Assembly: GCF_019649055.1 (NCBI RefSeq)
Contig: NW_026570374.1
Location: 186,001 to 250,000 of the forward strand
Length of the DNA stretch: 64,000 bases
Origin: Paramacrobiotus metropolitanus
Taxonomy: Eukaryota; Tardigrada; Eutardigrada; Parachela; Macrobiotidae
Direction: 5' to 3'
The notes beneath the pieces were generated by a model, which ran no database searches, was not told where the DNA came from, and was given only the letters and a program-made list of their open reading frames with translations. Of the stretch, positions 48,211 to 60,513 are shown in pieces. Position 1 is the stretch's first letter, and the number at the start of each line of letters is the position of its first letter. The translations under genes were made by a program, and so were the position numbers.

Positions 48211-50987
48211 ATGGGGCGCATCAAGAACCTGGAGATCATCCTGCTGGGCGACCGCAGCGTCTTCCAGCGCGGCGAGACGGTGCGCGGCAAGCTCATCATC
48301 GAGGTGGAGAAGCTCCTCAAGATCCGCTACATCCGCATCCTCATCCGCGGCGTGGCGCGCGTCCACTGGACAGGTACATTTGCACATTTGCACTACCGTA
48401 CCGGCACATAACATATGTAGCATACAACATATTTATTGTACACTTATACGTGTACAAGTGTGTTATATCTGTATACTATATATACAGAGTAGATAGATTG
48501 ATATTTATATAAGAATGTAATGTATAAATATTAATAGTGCACAGATGGACACTAATACATGTACAATACATGATTCGTATAATTGTATTGTATACTTATT
48601 CAAATACAGGTACATATAGTTCTATGGCATATGTATAGCTCTATTAATTGTTTCGTGTATATAGTTCTGATCGGGACTGCTGTTTTTTTTGGCAGCTTTG
48701 CTGTGATTTTGTTAACCCATGAGAACGGACAGTGAGTGTAGACTGCGTTCGAATGTAGAGCATATTTATGTATGTAGATACATTGTCTGTATACGTATGC
48801 TGTAATAAATGTGGCCATGGCATGTGCAGTGGGAAAAGACGTGCCGTGCCGTTAATTTGGTTAATGTGCAGAATCGCGGAACAACGGCGCGCGGCTGGGC
48901 GGCTACGGGATGCTGTACACGGAGCACTTCACGGCGGAAGTGGAGTACGTCAACAAGAAGCTCCTCCTGCTGGGCAGCGAGAACGGGGAGTCGCGCGAGA
49001 CCCTGGCCGAGGGAAGGCACGAGTACCGCTTCACCTTCGCCCTCCCCAACAGGTGTCCTGCTCGCATAGACTAATTGGATCAATTTGTACTTCTATAATA
49101 TCTCTTACAGTGTAGATATAAGATGACTAATACCGTAATATGCACAAATACACTCGTACATATACTGAAGTATCATGTAGGGGCACATCCGGTCATGCGT
49201 GTGCTGTACGGTGTGTTAATTGCCATACTGATGTGCTCTCTTCGCAGCGCCATCGCCACGTCCTTCGAGGGCAAGTACGGCAGCATCCGCTACTGGCTGA
49301 AGGCCGAGCTGGGCAAGCCCTGGGCCTTCGCCTACAAGACCAAGAAGCCCTTCACCGTCATCAGGTACCGTACGCGTCACTATCTGTAGTCCCTACTGTA
49401 CGCATAATCCGTCAATAATAATTCCAACTGACCCCTCCTCTTCCTTCACCAGCCCCATCGACATCAACCGCACCGAGTTCGGGACGCCCTCCGAGGCGGC
49501 GCTGGAGAAGATGATCTGCTGTCTGTGGTGCGTGTCCGCGCCCGTCCAGGCCGAGATCCGCACCGACCGCCGGTAAAATTCCATCATTCTTATATTATAT
49601 AGATATACTATATATTGTGCTTATTTTATATATACACATTCTGTATATAAAAATATTACATATGTTATTATATTTTTAAAGTGTATAAGATGTTGTACAT
49701 ATCCTTACTTATTGAGGCGGATGTTAAAATGCGCTTTGGCTGCAGCGGCTACTGCCCCGGGGAGTCCATCGCCATCAGCGCCCTCTTCACCAACGGCACG
49801 CGGCGCAACATCACGCCGCACGCCACCCTCTACCAGATCCAGTCCTTCACGGCCAACGGCAAGTCCCGCTCGCGCGCCATCAAGCTGACCACCGTCTCGG
49901 GCGTCAGCATCCCCGCCGGCGAGACCGGTTACTGGGACGCCCAGCTCCTCAAGGTCCCCGCCGTCTCGCCCTCCATCCTCAACTGCCAGCTCATCAAGGT
50001 CGACTACCAAGTCAAGGTGGGCGCGATAAAGGTCACGATGTGTACCGTTGTTGCCGCGACTGACGGCTGTTCCATTGCAGATCACGCTGCAAGTGCCGGG
50101 CGCCTGCAACATCTACGCCGACCTCCCGGTGGTCATCGGCACCGTGCCCTGTCGGCGCCGCCGTCCGCCGCTGCCCAGTCTGTCGGTGGTGATGCCCGGC
50201 GCCACCTCCGACACGCTGCATCTGCGCCCGCCCGGGCCGCCGGCCTACCTGGAGATGGAGGAGGAGCTGCCTTACGAAGGTCAGTATCCGCCGCGACGAT
50301 TCGCTTGTCATTCGATTCAACAGCGGTCTGTTGGTTGCAGCGCCGCCGACGTACGCCGAGTGCATCGGCGGCCCGGTCAACATCCTGGACGACGAGGACG
50401 ACGAGGCGCAGATGTTCGGCTGCACCTCCTTCACGCCCATGTACACCTACGTCTACGACCATCCCACCGGCTACGCCCCGCCGCCGCCCTACTCCACCTC
50501 GGCGGTGGACGCCACGGCCGTCGAGGTCGCCGTCCGCCCGGCGCCGGAGGACGGCGCCGCGAGCGGCGACTGCCAGGACGACCCCGGCGGAGAGGTGCAC
50601 CGGCGCAGCGTGTTCAGCCAGTCGGCACGCGGCAGCCGCACCGGCAGCCGGCACTCGACGCGCTCGACCCGCTCGACGCCGGCCACGCGCCGCCATAAGA
50701 CGGAGGAGGACGGGGAGACCCGGGCGCCGTTGCAGGACAACGAGGAGCTGGCGGAGATGATGATGATGGCCGCCGGGCGCAGTCAGCTGCTGGTCCACGG
50801 GCTGCCCTTCCCGGCCAGTGACAGCGAGGAAGAACAGGACGCGGAGAAGGACCGCGCCCCGGACGAGGAGGGAGAGGGAATCCCGGCACACACTTCCGCG
50901 GATGCCCCGGCGTCACCGCCGGCAACCGGGCCGCCGCTGACCCGCAGTATCCGTCTGCCCTCTGCGGGGCGGCGGCCACTTCCCTAG
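48211..50987 (+). CDS. ARRDC3: alpha-arrestin (ARRDC family)
   Basis: Seven exons (48211-48373, 48872-49052, 49248-49364, 49453-49572, 49746-50016, 50081-50279, 50341-50987) total 566 codons, giving 565 residues. Residues 1-180 form the arrestin N-domain (FQRGETVRGKLIIEVEK, ARVHWTE, LGSENG, HEYRFTFALPNS, GSIRYWLKAEL, KKPFTVI). Residues 190-310 form the C-domain (YCPGESIAISALFTNGT, YQIQSFTANG). The tail has two PPxY motifs, PPTY (352-355) and PPPY (398-401). In ARRDC proteins these recruit NEDD4-family ubiquitin ligases to membrane receptors and transporters. The remaining tail is long, Ser/Arg- and Glu-rich, and unlike its relatives. Closest subfamily (ARRDC2/3/4 or TXNIP) cannot be settled from the sequence alone. 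An AATAAA is at 51248. Confidence 0.92.
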
Positions 50988-51247
50988 TCGATTATTTTGG
51001 CGAGGAGCGTGAACGGCGCTTCTCCTGCCGTTTGTCTCAACATCCGCTTCGCTTTTAAAATGTGGCGCCGCTGGCCAGGAGCCGGCGGTCGCCTGCACCG
51101 ATGAGCACAAACTGCCGTTTCTGCACCTATTTGCCGGTATTCTTGCCACTGCATGCTATGACTGTAATACTCGTTCTGAACTGCCAGCGGATCTCCTGTG
51201 CTTTTCTCTCTGGCTTGCTAATAGAATTTCTGATTATGGTGTTTCTT

Positions 51248-51253
51248 AATAAA
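51248..51253 (+). promoter_or_regulatory. polyadenylation signal, arrestin gene
   Basis: AATAAA about 260 bases after the arrestin stop codon. Confidence 0.6.
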
Positions 51254-54200
51254 ACAAAAAGGCTGACGTTGTGTTAACATTCGACAATCATTTTTTAAGA
51301 AACACTCGCCGGCAGTCGGTGGAGACTCCGCTTTCCCACGGTCAACCTGCGTGTGACCTGGTCCACGCCAGCGCATCTTGCTCGCTCGGCTTACTTCGCA
51401 GCGCGCACCGCCTGTGTCACCGTTATCGAAAACACTTTTAGCGGCGATTGTTAATTTATTTTCTAAACACGCTTCTTCAGAACACGATCTGTCGTCGGAC
51501 GGAATCGGCTGACATGAGGGAGCATAATGTACTTAATATGTGGAAAGTCGTGGCAGGATATGCAGGAAGGCAGTGAAGCGGCTGCAGCCAGCGTGCATTC
51601 ATCGCGTTGCCGGCTGCATCCGCGTCAGTCAGGCAGCGTCTTCTGTCGGACAAGGGGAAAGGGAAGGGGAAGGGAACTTAAAAAAAACGGGAAGAGAAAG
51701 ACAGCGTCCGGCGCAGTGGAGCGTGATGTTAATGGGACGGAAATATCGCTCATCTCCACTTAACCAACAGCTGTCTCCGCTGCGCCAGCTGCTGCAGCCA
51801 GCGGCTCATCAGCAGGGCATGCAGCGTGCCGCTGGAAACGGGAATCGTGCCGGCAAAGTTGCAGCGCGCCTTGTTGCTACTGCAGCAGTTGGCTGTCTTG
51901 TGCAGCGCACTATATATAACACGTTACTGCCGTGAAAATATTAATAAATTAATAAAAAAAATTAAAGTCCTTGGTTGATGCCCTTTTCGGGCGCAGCTGC
52001 CGCGCTGTAGTCTACACAACTGCGTAATGTTGTAGTCGCTCACGTTTCGTAATTCGGATAGTATGGCGCGTTGTGTAAGACGTGGATAAGAGGGGATTGC
52101 TTTGACTGCCGGCAACGGCGACCTGCCGCGCTGACGGCGAGCGGTCAATGGGCCGTCGCCGCGCCGACCAGCGGGGCTCCGCTTTCCATTAGCCTTATTC
52201 ATACAGTTCGCCGCGGGAGGGGCAGAAAGCGTCCGCCATGCAGCGCCTGTCGCGCACAAGGCACAACAAAGCACGTTGTATACGAGTACATGCATATATA
52301 CGAGCGTTGTATATATCTATCTCTCAGAGCCGGCTGGCTGACTTCCGGCGGCATCCAGCTGCTCCTGCAGTGCCGCGCGTTTACATAATGCCGGCGCAAG
52401 TGCGGGAAGATTTATGCCCGCTCCGCGGCGGGGCCGGGCTGGGTCATCTTAACGTTAACGGCCAGTTCCGCTCCAAGTGATCCCTTACGCTGCAATTACC
52501 ATCCTGCCCCGCGCCTCGGCATTGCTTGCACAACGCCCTTTGCAGCGAAGGAAGACACTGACAGCGGCCGTATTTCTTCCTCCGCTCGCCACCTTGAGGA
52601 GGACGGGGCCGGGCCGGCCGGAAGAGGCGCAGAGCGGCGTGCATGAGAGGCGCTTTGTCTTCTTCCATGCAGCGACGAAGATGCCGGTCGGGCAGCGACA
52701 CGCATCACTGCCGTATATACAATTGCGCGTATATGCCGCTGTGGCACGATGGCACTGCCTGATAAGCCGCGATGCAGCCCGCTAACTGCCACCGCCAGCG
52801 CTGTCGATAGGAGCTGCCGTTGTTGCTGGAGCGCGGCCGGGCCGGAGCGGACGTCAGAGCTAATGAGGCATTTCCTAAGCGATAATGCTACACCCTCATC
52901 AGATTGATGGCCCATTGTCCCGGCCCATTCATGTCCGCCGCGCCTCGCCGGCATCGGATCGGATATATACGGCGACGGCGAAACATGTACATGCAGCCAG
53001 TATAATGCCGGCAATAATGCGATCGGCGGACACGATGTACACCAATGTATATAATATATCGCTAAAGTTGACGTTATCGTTGACCGGCACGCTGCCGCAG
53101 CGATCGATACGTGTACAAGCAACGCGTCTTCCCTTGGCAGCGATAATGCGGCCGTTGTGCAGCGCATTGCCGTATAATGCCTCGGCGTGCACAGGTGCTG
53201 CAGGCGCTGCTTTCACCGCGCCACGGCAATTCACTTTCCGCTGGCCGGCAGGCCCATCCATTCCCGCTCCCCTTCCATTCAGCGGGCCACAAATGCACTT
53301 AGGCAGATTGATCGGCGCTGTATATATATCGCCGGCACAATGCCCGCAGCCACGGGTCAGATTGATCCCATCCGATCCGCTTACAGCGCAGTCAAACATA
53401 TATACACACATACAGTCATTCCTTCCGCTTACACGCTATCCGCCGCACGCCTTGCGTCATCACTGCCGGCTCCGCTTTCACTTTCCCCGGCCGTGTAATG
53501 CGGAGACGGAAGGCTGTTAGCCGGCACCTGGGCGGTAAGGCGTTTCTTTTGTGCCGGGTACAGAATAAAACGTCACACTGGGAATCGTGTCGGTGGCCTG
53601 TATACACAGTCCCACTTGATTTTAACGCGGTTTTTTTGCGGGATAACGTGTAGACATTGATCCATCCGCTTTCACTCGGCATAACACTCTTTTTTGCGCT
53701 TCCGCTGCGGTTGTGGTGGACTGGGTTTTGTGATATAGATTCTTAGGTTGAGACGGCCCGTGCTCGCCCGCTTCCGCTGCGCCGTTGTACCTAATTTGCT
53801 CAATCGAGTAAACCAACATCAGGCACACTGCGGTCAACGGAAAAGCGTTTTTCCTGGCTGTTTTCGGGGATGACCTCGCTCTCTCGCGCCTGCGGTGTGG
53901 GCGCTAAAGCGGTCGTTGGACTGTTGTCTTTAATTAAAAAAAACGGCCCGGCCGTGTGGATGTATCGTTTCAACGCGCGGCAAATGGAAGTGCCATCGGC
54001 GAGTGAGGATACTTGGCGCGCTGCACTGGCTAATGCACGCCGGCCCGGTTATCTAACCGCTAGCGTCGTATTACGCTTTCTCGGCGGCGTTTACAGGGAG
54101 CGCACCGTGGCCGGCGTACAGAACATAAATAAGCCATTAGCGGCGTGAGGGGTCCTCAAAGGTTAATAGTGCCCATTAGCCGGCTTTCCTACTCATCACC

Positions 54201-57200
54201 TCATCAATTTCCACTCGGCTACTGTCACACACACGGGTCGTAATGCTGCACACTGCCGATTATGCACACACGCGTGTTGCAGTACAGCACACAGCCGGAG
54301 TGCGTCGGTACACAGCTTACGCCGCGCGATCAATGGGCGCACGGCAAGACGAGCGCTTGACACTTGCGCGACGTGTTGTAAGCTGCGCCTAATGATATCG
54401 ATATCGACACCCGCATCACGCGCCGCTCAAACGACACAAGAGGGGATCGACTGCCGATGTGTGTGGATACGGTTACAGTGTATACACGGCACCTGCCGGC
54501 TGCAGCTGCCCATACAGGTGCGTTTAACGGCGCCCGTTTCCGCTGCAGTTGCAGCTGCGCCCGGCGGAAGTGGCCGGGATGATGAGTCGGCGCAATTCCG
54601 CGGGGACACGCGCGGCCCCTTTAACGTCCCTGATGACGGGCTCTTGACCACAAGAAAATTCCGTGGTCGGAGCGGCGATGCTCAGCGGCGCAGTACCGGC
54701 ACGTCGCCGGCGCATCCCATCTAATTGTTTTTGCCGGCAAATTCAATAATCGCCTCTGCCATTTCCGGCTGCTCGTATCGACCGCCGATGTGACGCAACT
54801 CTACTGCTCGTCAGCGCGCTTGACGCCGGCAAAGCACGGAGTCGGTACATAAATTAAGCGGCAACACTAAATCCCGCTCACTTGCGGCTGGAAATATGGC
54901 GTTCATGATCGAGTACAAGTGGCTGTTTTATATCGGCGGTTAGACGTGTAATGCTTTTATTTGCCAATGTCATTACGCCGCTTTATTGCCGCGGCTCAAC
55001 ATATATATGCAGCAGGGCCTGTGCCGCGGCTGATAGCCGGCGTTAGTCCCGTTCCGCCGCTGCCGAGGGAGATTACGCGCCGCGTCCCATTCCCTGGCCG
55101 GCGCTGTCAATTAGGCAGTTAAGAAAATGGAAACGCCGGGATCAGCGGCGCTGGTTGTGTGCTGGAGCAAGGGAAGGGAACGGGACATAAAGAAGCCAGC
55201 GTAATCGCAGCGGCACATTACACGCCTAGCTGCAGCTTGGTCAACATGGTGATTAATCGCCCATCGACGTACGACGCTGCTGCAGCCGGAGCAGTCGGCA
55301 ACACTGTACGGCAGCAGGCAGCGCTGGGTGGAGTGAGTGGCAGAGGGGTCGTGGCGGGCAGGAGATTAGCCCGTCTAAACGGCCATCAAGCGGCGAGCAG
55401 GCAGCAGCAGCGCGCCAATTAGCCGTCCCAGCAGATTGGCCTGCCTGCGTCAGGCAACGGGCTGAAGCAAGAAAAGTATCAGTGCAGCGGCTGCACTTGC
55501 CGGATCCTTCCGCGCACTTATCCGCGCGGCAACGCCTCGTTCTCGATCGGCCCGTGGGCAAGCCGGTGCGCATAAGCTTAGCCATACTTCCGCTGGAAAA
55601 ATAAGCGTAAAAAACAGCAGCTGGATGCGATCTGTCGAAGGGTGTTGTTATTTAACGCTGACCTCTGCTTTTTATCGGCGTGCCGGGTGAGAAGCACGTG
55701 GCCGATCCACACCGGCTGGTCAGTGTCATTCCGTTGGCAGGTTTCTTCTTTGGCGTGCGTGTCCTTTTGCTGCACTTAGCGCGCCTTTCCGACCGACTTG
55801 CATCGGCCGTTACATCAGCGCTGTATCTGCATCGCTGCATGACAGGATATCTTGGGCGCGTTGCCCGCGGAATCAGCGTACATACGGCCGGAAAGTGGCC
55901 TCTCTCCGCCGTCTTCACTCTCGTCCGATCCTATCCCGACCGGGCACAACTTGAGGGCTGTGCCATCCAGTCAGCGCGCCAACGGCACACTTGACTGCTC
56001 CGGCTGTACAGCATCCCGGCACTGCCACTTCACACCCCGCCCGTACAGTGTACAGTGCTGCAGCGCCGGCAATTGGATTGCCGGCGCCCGCTATGATCGG
56101 CTCCTTCGCGCGCAAGTTCATTATGGCTAACGCTAACGCGATTAGCCCGCCTAACGCGCCACCAACGCCGCAACCGGTCACTTGACCTTTTCTCCGTCCC
56201 CTCTCCATCGCACGCCTTGATTGCATTTGCATTAAACCATCCACCACGCAGCGCTCCCATCCGCTCGCTGTAAACGATCGGCCTTTTTTGCAAATCTCGT
56301 ACGTACATACGCGCAGTACTACTGAACGCCGGTGTACGTGTAGTTGTACGAGCGTCGGCCCGGTTGTATGCCGCAGCCAGTGAGTGGCGCTAGTTCGGCG
56401 TGTGCCAGCTTCATTCGCTCGCTCTTCCCCGTCCGCAGATCTGTACACTTACCATCCGGATATATCCGCCACGGGCCAAATCCATTTTCCCCATTTGTAC
56501 CTGGATGCGTGGTTATTTGTATATATGCGCGCCAGTCAGATTGCGGCTGACGGAACTGGCAGTCGTGTAATCGTCGCCGGTGTGTTGTGTGCCTGTGTGT
56601 AACTGCATTAATAAGTCAGCTGCCCCGTAATTTATTCATCAGCGCCACGATTCACCGGCACATGTGACAGCCGGACGACAGCGTCCATTACGCCAAACGC
56701 GCCCCTTATCACGGCAGCGTGTCGGCGATAATTGGCCGGCGCGGTGTGCGGCGAGCGGGGCCAGCTGGTGGTTGTTATTACGGCGCAGGATCAGGGCGAC
56801 GCGGGATAAGTGTGTTGTGTGTTGCCGGGGTCAGGATCGGATGCGGTGGCAGTTGTTAAGCTGCTGCATTAGCTGGCAGCGCCGCGTTTGTCTTGTGCAG
56901 CGGCGCAATGCGGATTACGGATTACACGCGCTGATATACGAGTAGATTTGCCGTTTGCGGGAGCGCCGTCCGTACACGGCCGCATCGACATCTGCATATA
57001 TACGGCACAACGGCGGATGTTTGCTTGGCGGCCCCTTGGGGATGCTACGGGATCCGTGGCGTGGATGGCGAGAGGGAGCGCTGTATAATAAGCATATATA
57101 CGCCCTGCGTCATGCATATCATATGTCGCCGCTAAGGCGCCCACTCGCTGCGGCTGGCGCGGGCCGCACGGCCTGATTCTGTGCCGGCATTATTCCCTTA

Positions 57201-57702
57201 ATTCTGATTGATATTGTTATTATATTTCCGGATCCGGCTGATTGATACAGGGCAGCGCAGTGCCGCTGCGGATGGCCATGTGGATAGTGTTATCCGGCGG
57301 CGTTGCGTAACTGACCTCATTGACGGCGGGGAGCAGCGCCCGCGGTCTGTCCATTGCCGGCAGTGGTCAGGGCAGTCGAGATGCAAGCGCCAGTGGAGGA
57401 TGCCGCGTTATGGCCGTTGCAGCCGGCCGAGATAGCCGGGCCGGTGTGCCGCCGCTGCCGGTTTAGATTGCGATACAGCCGTGCCATTCCTTTGCTCAAA
57501 TTGCCAGTCTTTTCCCTATTGCTCAGGTAAGCTGTTTTTGCTAACGCCGTAAGGGCCAATCAGCGTTAAACGTTCCAGCGTATTATATAAAGAATAACGT
57601 CAGAGATGGCGCACTTCCGCTCAACTGGGCCGGTGCTTTTTCTTACTTATCGCCAGCTCGTGATTATCGTTATGAGAGGGTATCTTCGATGAGCAACAGA
57701 AT

Positions 57703-57724
57703 ATTATTATTATTATTATTATTC
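57703..57724. repeat. ATT trinucleotide microsatellite
   Basis: About seven consecutive ATT units. Confidence 0.9.
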
Positions 57725-60513
57725 GCAGTATGGTTCAGCAGGAAAACTTGACGTTCCGGCAAATCACAAAGTTGTATCGCGTTGAGGTCATCGTTCTTTG
57801 CTGCGCAGTATAGATAAACGGCTGAGCTGTTCCTGTGCCGCATCGATTTCCTGTCGGCAGGAGTCGGTTGTTTGTCACACGGCGCCCCGCATCCAAACAA
57901 CCGGCCTCGCCGGGCATGCCCGCCTGCTAATCTCCACAAAAGACTGCAGATTTATTTGCTATACTGCCATGTACAGATATATAATATATGTACTCGTATA
58001 TACAGTACACCCGCTGCGATAGGTTTTCCTCGCAGATCGAACATATATACGTGCACCCGCATAATGTGCTGTACATAAGTGCATATAGATATTATATATA
58101 ATACATCTATGTATACATAGGCGTTATATTGAGCGCAGCGTGCAGTGTTTGAGGGAGATCAATGGATCATTATAATGATCCATCCGTCCATCATTCATTA
58201 CACACATTCCACACAGATTCATTCCCCGCATCCAGGGATGTGCTGGGAGAATGCGCGGGATCCGTTGGCAGGCGGAAATAGCCGAGCAGGTGCCGATCGG
58301 TGCGTGGTGCACACGCGGCGGTCGGAGGCGGAAATCACTGGCGGCCTGGAGCGCTTGACCAGTGCTTCGTGCCGGCGTTGCTGTAATTAACTGACTAATT
58401 CCCTGCGTCTTTAGCAGGACATCTGCAACAGCAGCGAAATGTCCAAGTTGTATGAACAGCATACATTACTATAGCTATCGCAATCCCGTTAATCGCAAAC
58501 CAAGAAGACCGGCATTGTGCTAGAAGAAGTTAATGGAAACGCGGAGGTAACTGTAGCCATCCCTGGCCAGCCTCGCAACTGACAGCTTGGGTGGTCCTCT
58601 TTGAGCACTTCCGGTTTCTGCGATTTTTTGCGCATGTAACGCATTCCCGGCAACATATGTATACTGGTACTGTACGCTGTACTCAGTCACCTTGACATGG
58701 AGAAATTTTGCCCGAGCAGCTGCTTCCGGTATGCGCAGCATTGTTCCCTTTCCGGTTGCCTCGTGATCCCGGCTCGCTTTCACGCGGGACCAGTTGGCAG
58801 AGCAGCTCCCAAAAAGGCTTAAATATTTGCTGGTTGAGAAGAATTTTCCTATCGGTCTTCCCGGCATTCGGCCGGAGCAGTGCTAGCAGTTTTAGGTGAC
58901 ATTTCGCTTCTTTGCCCGTTAAGCGACTACGTCAAGGCATTTGTTGCATTTCTCCTTTTTTATGGCTTTTTATGGCTATCTGCTTTGTGGGATGATGCTG
59001 TTTCTGTTCATAGTGCTCTCTTGCAACAGGCGAAAAACAGTGTGAATTTAACATCCGACGCACACAAAAAATTAGCTTTTACGAGTACATTTGCGGTTTG
59101 GATAAAAAAAACGGTGAAGTGACCCTTTGTGAACCACTTGCAAAGATGGTATAAGTAGAAATAAGTAGTCGGGTTAAAAATGCAGGCATGAAGCAGGAGC
59201 AGGGAAATGGCGGTTATTATGACGTCGGCACTTGGCCGTCAGCCGGACGAATGCTTTCTGCACTTGTGGCGGCTCGGCTGCGCGAAAATGCGCATGTATC
59301 GGAAATCTATTGCAAAATTGCCCAAAACATCCAACAGCTGAAGGTTTTCTTGGCGGTATGAAGCATTTAGCTAGGACCATCGAACAAGCAATGGAAGTGT
59401 AGATGTTAACGGTTGCGAATTAAGACTGAAGCGAGTCGTGGCCGGCGTTGGCCTTAATCGCGGGAGCGTACGTGCATGAAGAGGGCAGGGACGGCTGCCA
59501 TGGAAGATGCCGGCAAGCGGGGAGCGCGGACAGGGCGCCGCGGGGGCCGGTTAGTTTAGAGCGGCGGCAGCAGCGTTGTGGCAGGGAATTAAATGGCTCA
59601 CTTAGCCGCTGCCGGTTGCCGGTGGAACGATGGCAACTCGGCCGTCCCCGTCAGCGGCCAACCGACTTACTGGGGATCCGGAGAAATCCCCGTCGGGAAT
59701 TCTGCCGCATCAGGGAGACGGTGCGACCTCTTCTATGCACACCGTTGTGCGCCGTTACAGTATATACCGACATGCGGTTGTACATTGTTGGAGAGGAAAG
59801 TGCAGTATGTGTCAAAAGCGGAACATGTGTCCTACGTTGTATATAATATACATATATGTATATGGGCTCGTTGCTGCGAGAGCAGGCAAGGATGCAGGAT
59901 GGCAGTGCTGCTTAATTGCCATCCGGCTCATCACCGCGCTCTCCGCGCGTCAACAGACGTCTTCGCGGAACTGTTGATCCAGCGGCGACGTAGACGGCGG
60001 TGTTTCTCCGCACTCACCCAGGCACACCTACGACTTCGCTCGCTGATTAAATGGACAAGAAATCTAATCAGTTTAATCAAGCTCGCTGGGCATGCGCAGC
60101 GCGCACTCTGCTCAGCAGTCAGCCGTTCAGTCTGGTTATGTTTATAAAGCAACGTATCATGAGCTAAACAACAACAAGGCAGTGGACGCTTCCTGGACGC
60201 TTTTCATGACAAGAAAGACGGCAGACCAGAAAGGTCAGCGCCACCCCGAACGGCGTGACGAGTACGGCGAGTAGGTCGGAGAATAATGCTGGCAGAGTAG
60301 CGTACAAGAGCGAGGGAGGGATTCCGGGGAAATTACAAGAGGAGCCGGCGAAGGAGCCGGTCCCTGTTTATACGTGGTCTAGCTGGAAGGGTTTCGGGGC
60401 GCTGCAGCAACTACTCTGTATACGTGCAGCGGTATATGTAGCCGTATTTGTCCTAGCCTCCTGGGGCAGCATCGAGGCAGCAGAGAGTAGCTGAAGATAC
60501 TGTTTTTTTGCAG

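Larger units (their letters stand above)
50988..60513. other. 9.5 kb intergenic region, GCCGGC- and TATA-rich
   Basis: No supported coding exon was found, although long chance frames occur on both strands (for example 53167-52496 and 52885-53520), as expected in GC-rich DNA. The hexamer GCCGGC recurs far more often than chance, beside TATATA runs and CGTATATACG palindromes. The missing first exon of the Cys-loop gene (start codon and the first half of the signal peptide) should lie here. A short ATT run is at about 57703-57724. Confidence 0.5.

Noticed and set aside
52496-53520. Overlapping open frames of 223 (minus) and 211 (plus) residues
   Set aside because: They overlap on opposite strands, show no domain or repeat of known families, and have no splice context. 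They lie in GC-rich, GCCGGC-rich DNA where stops are rare.
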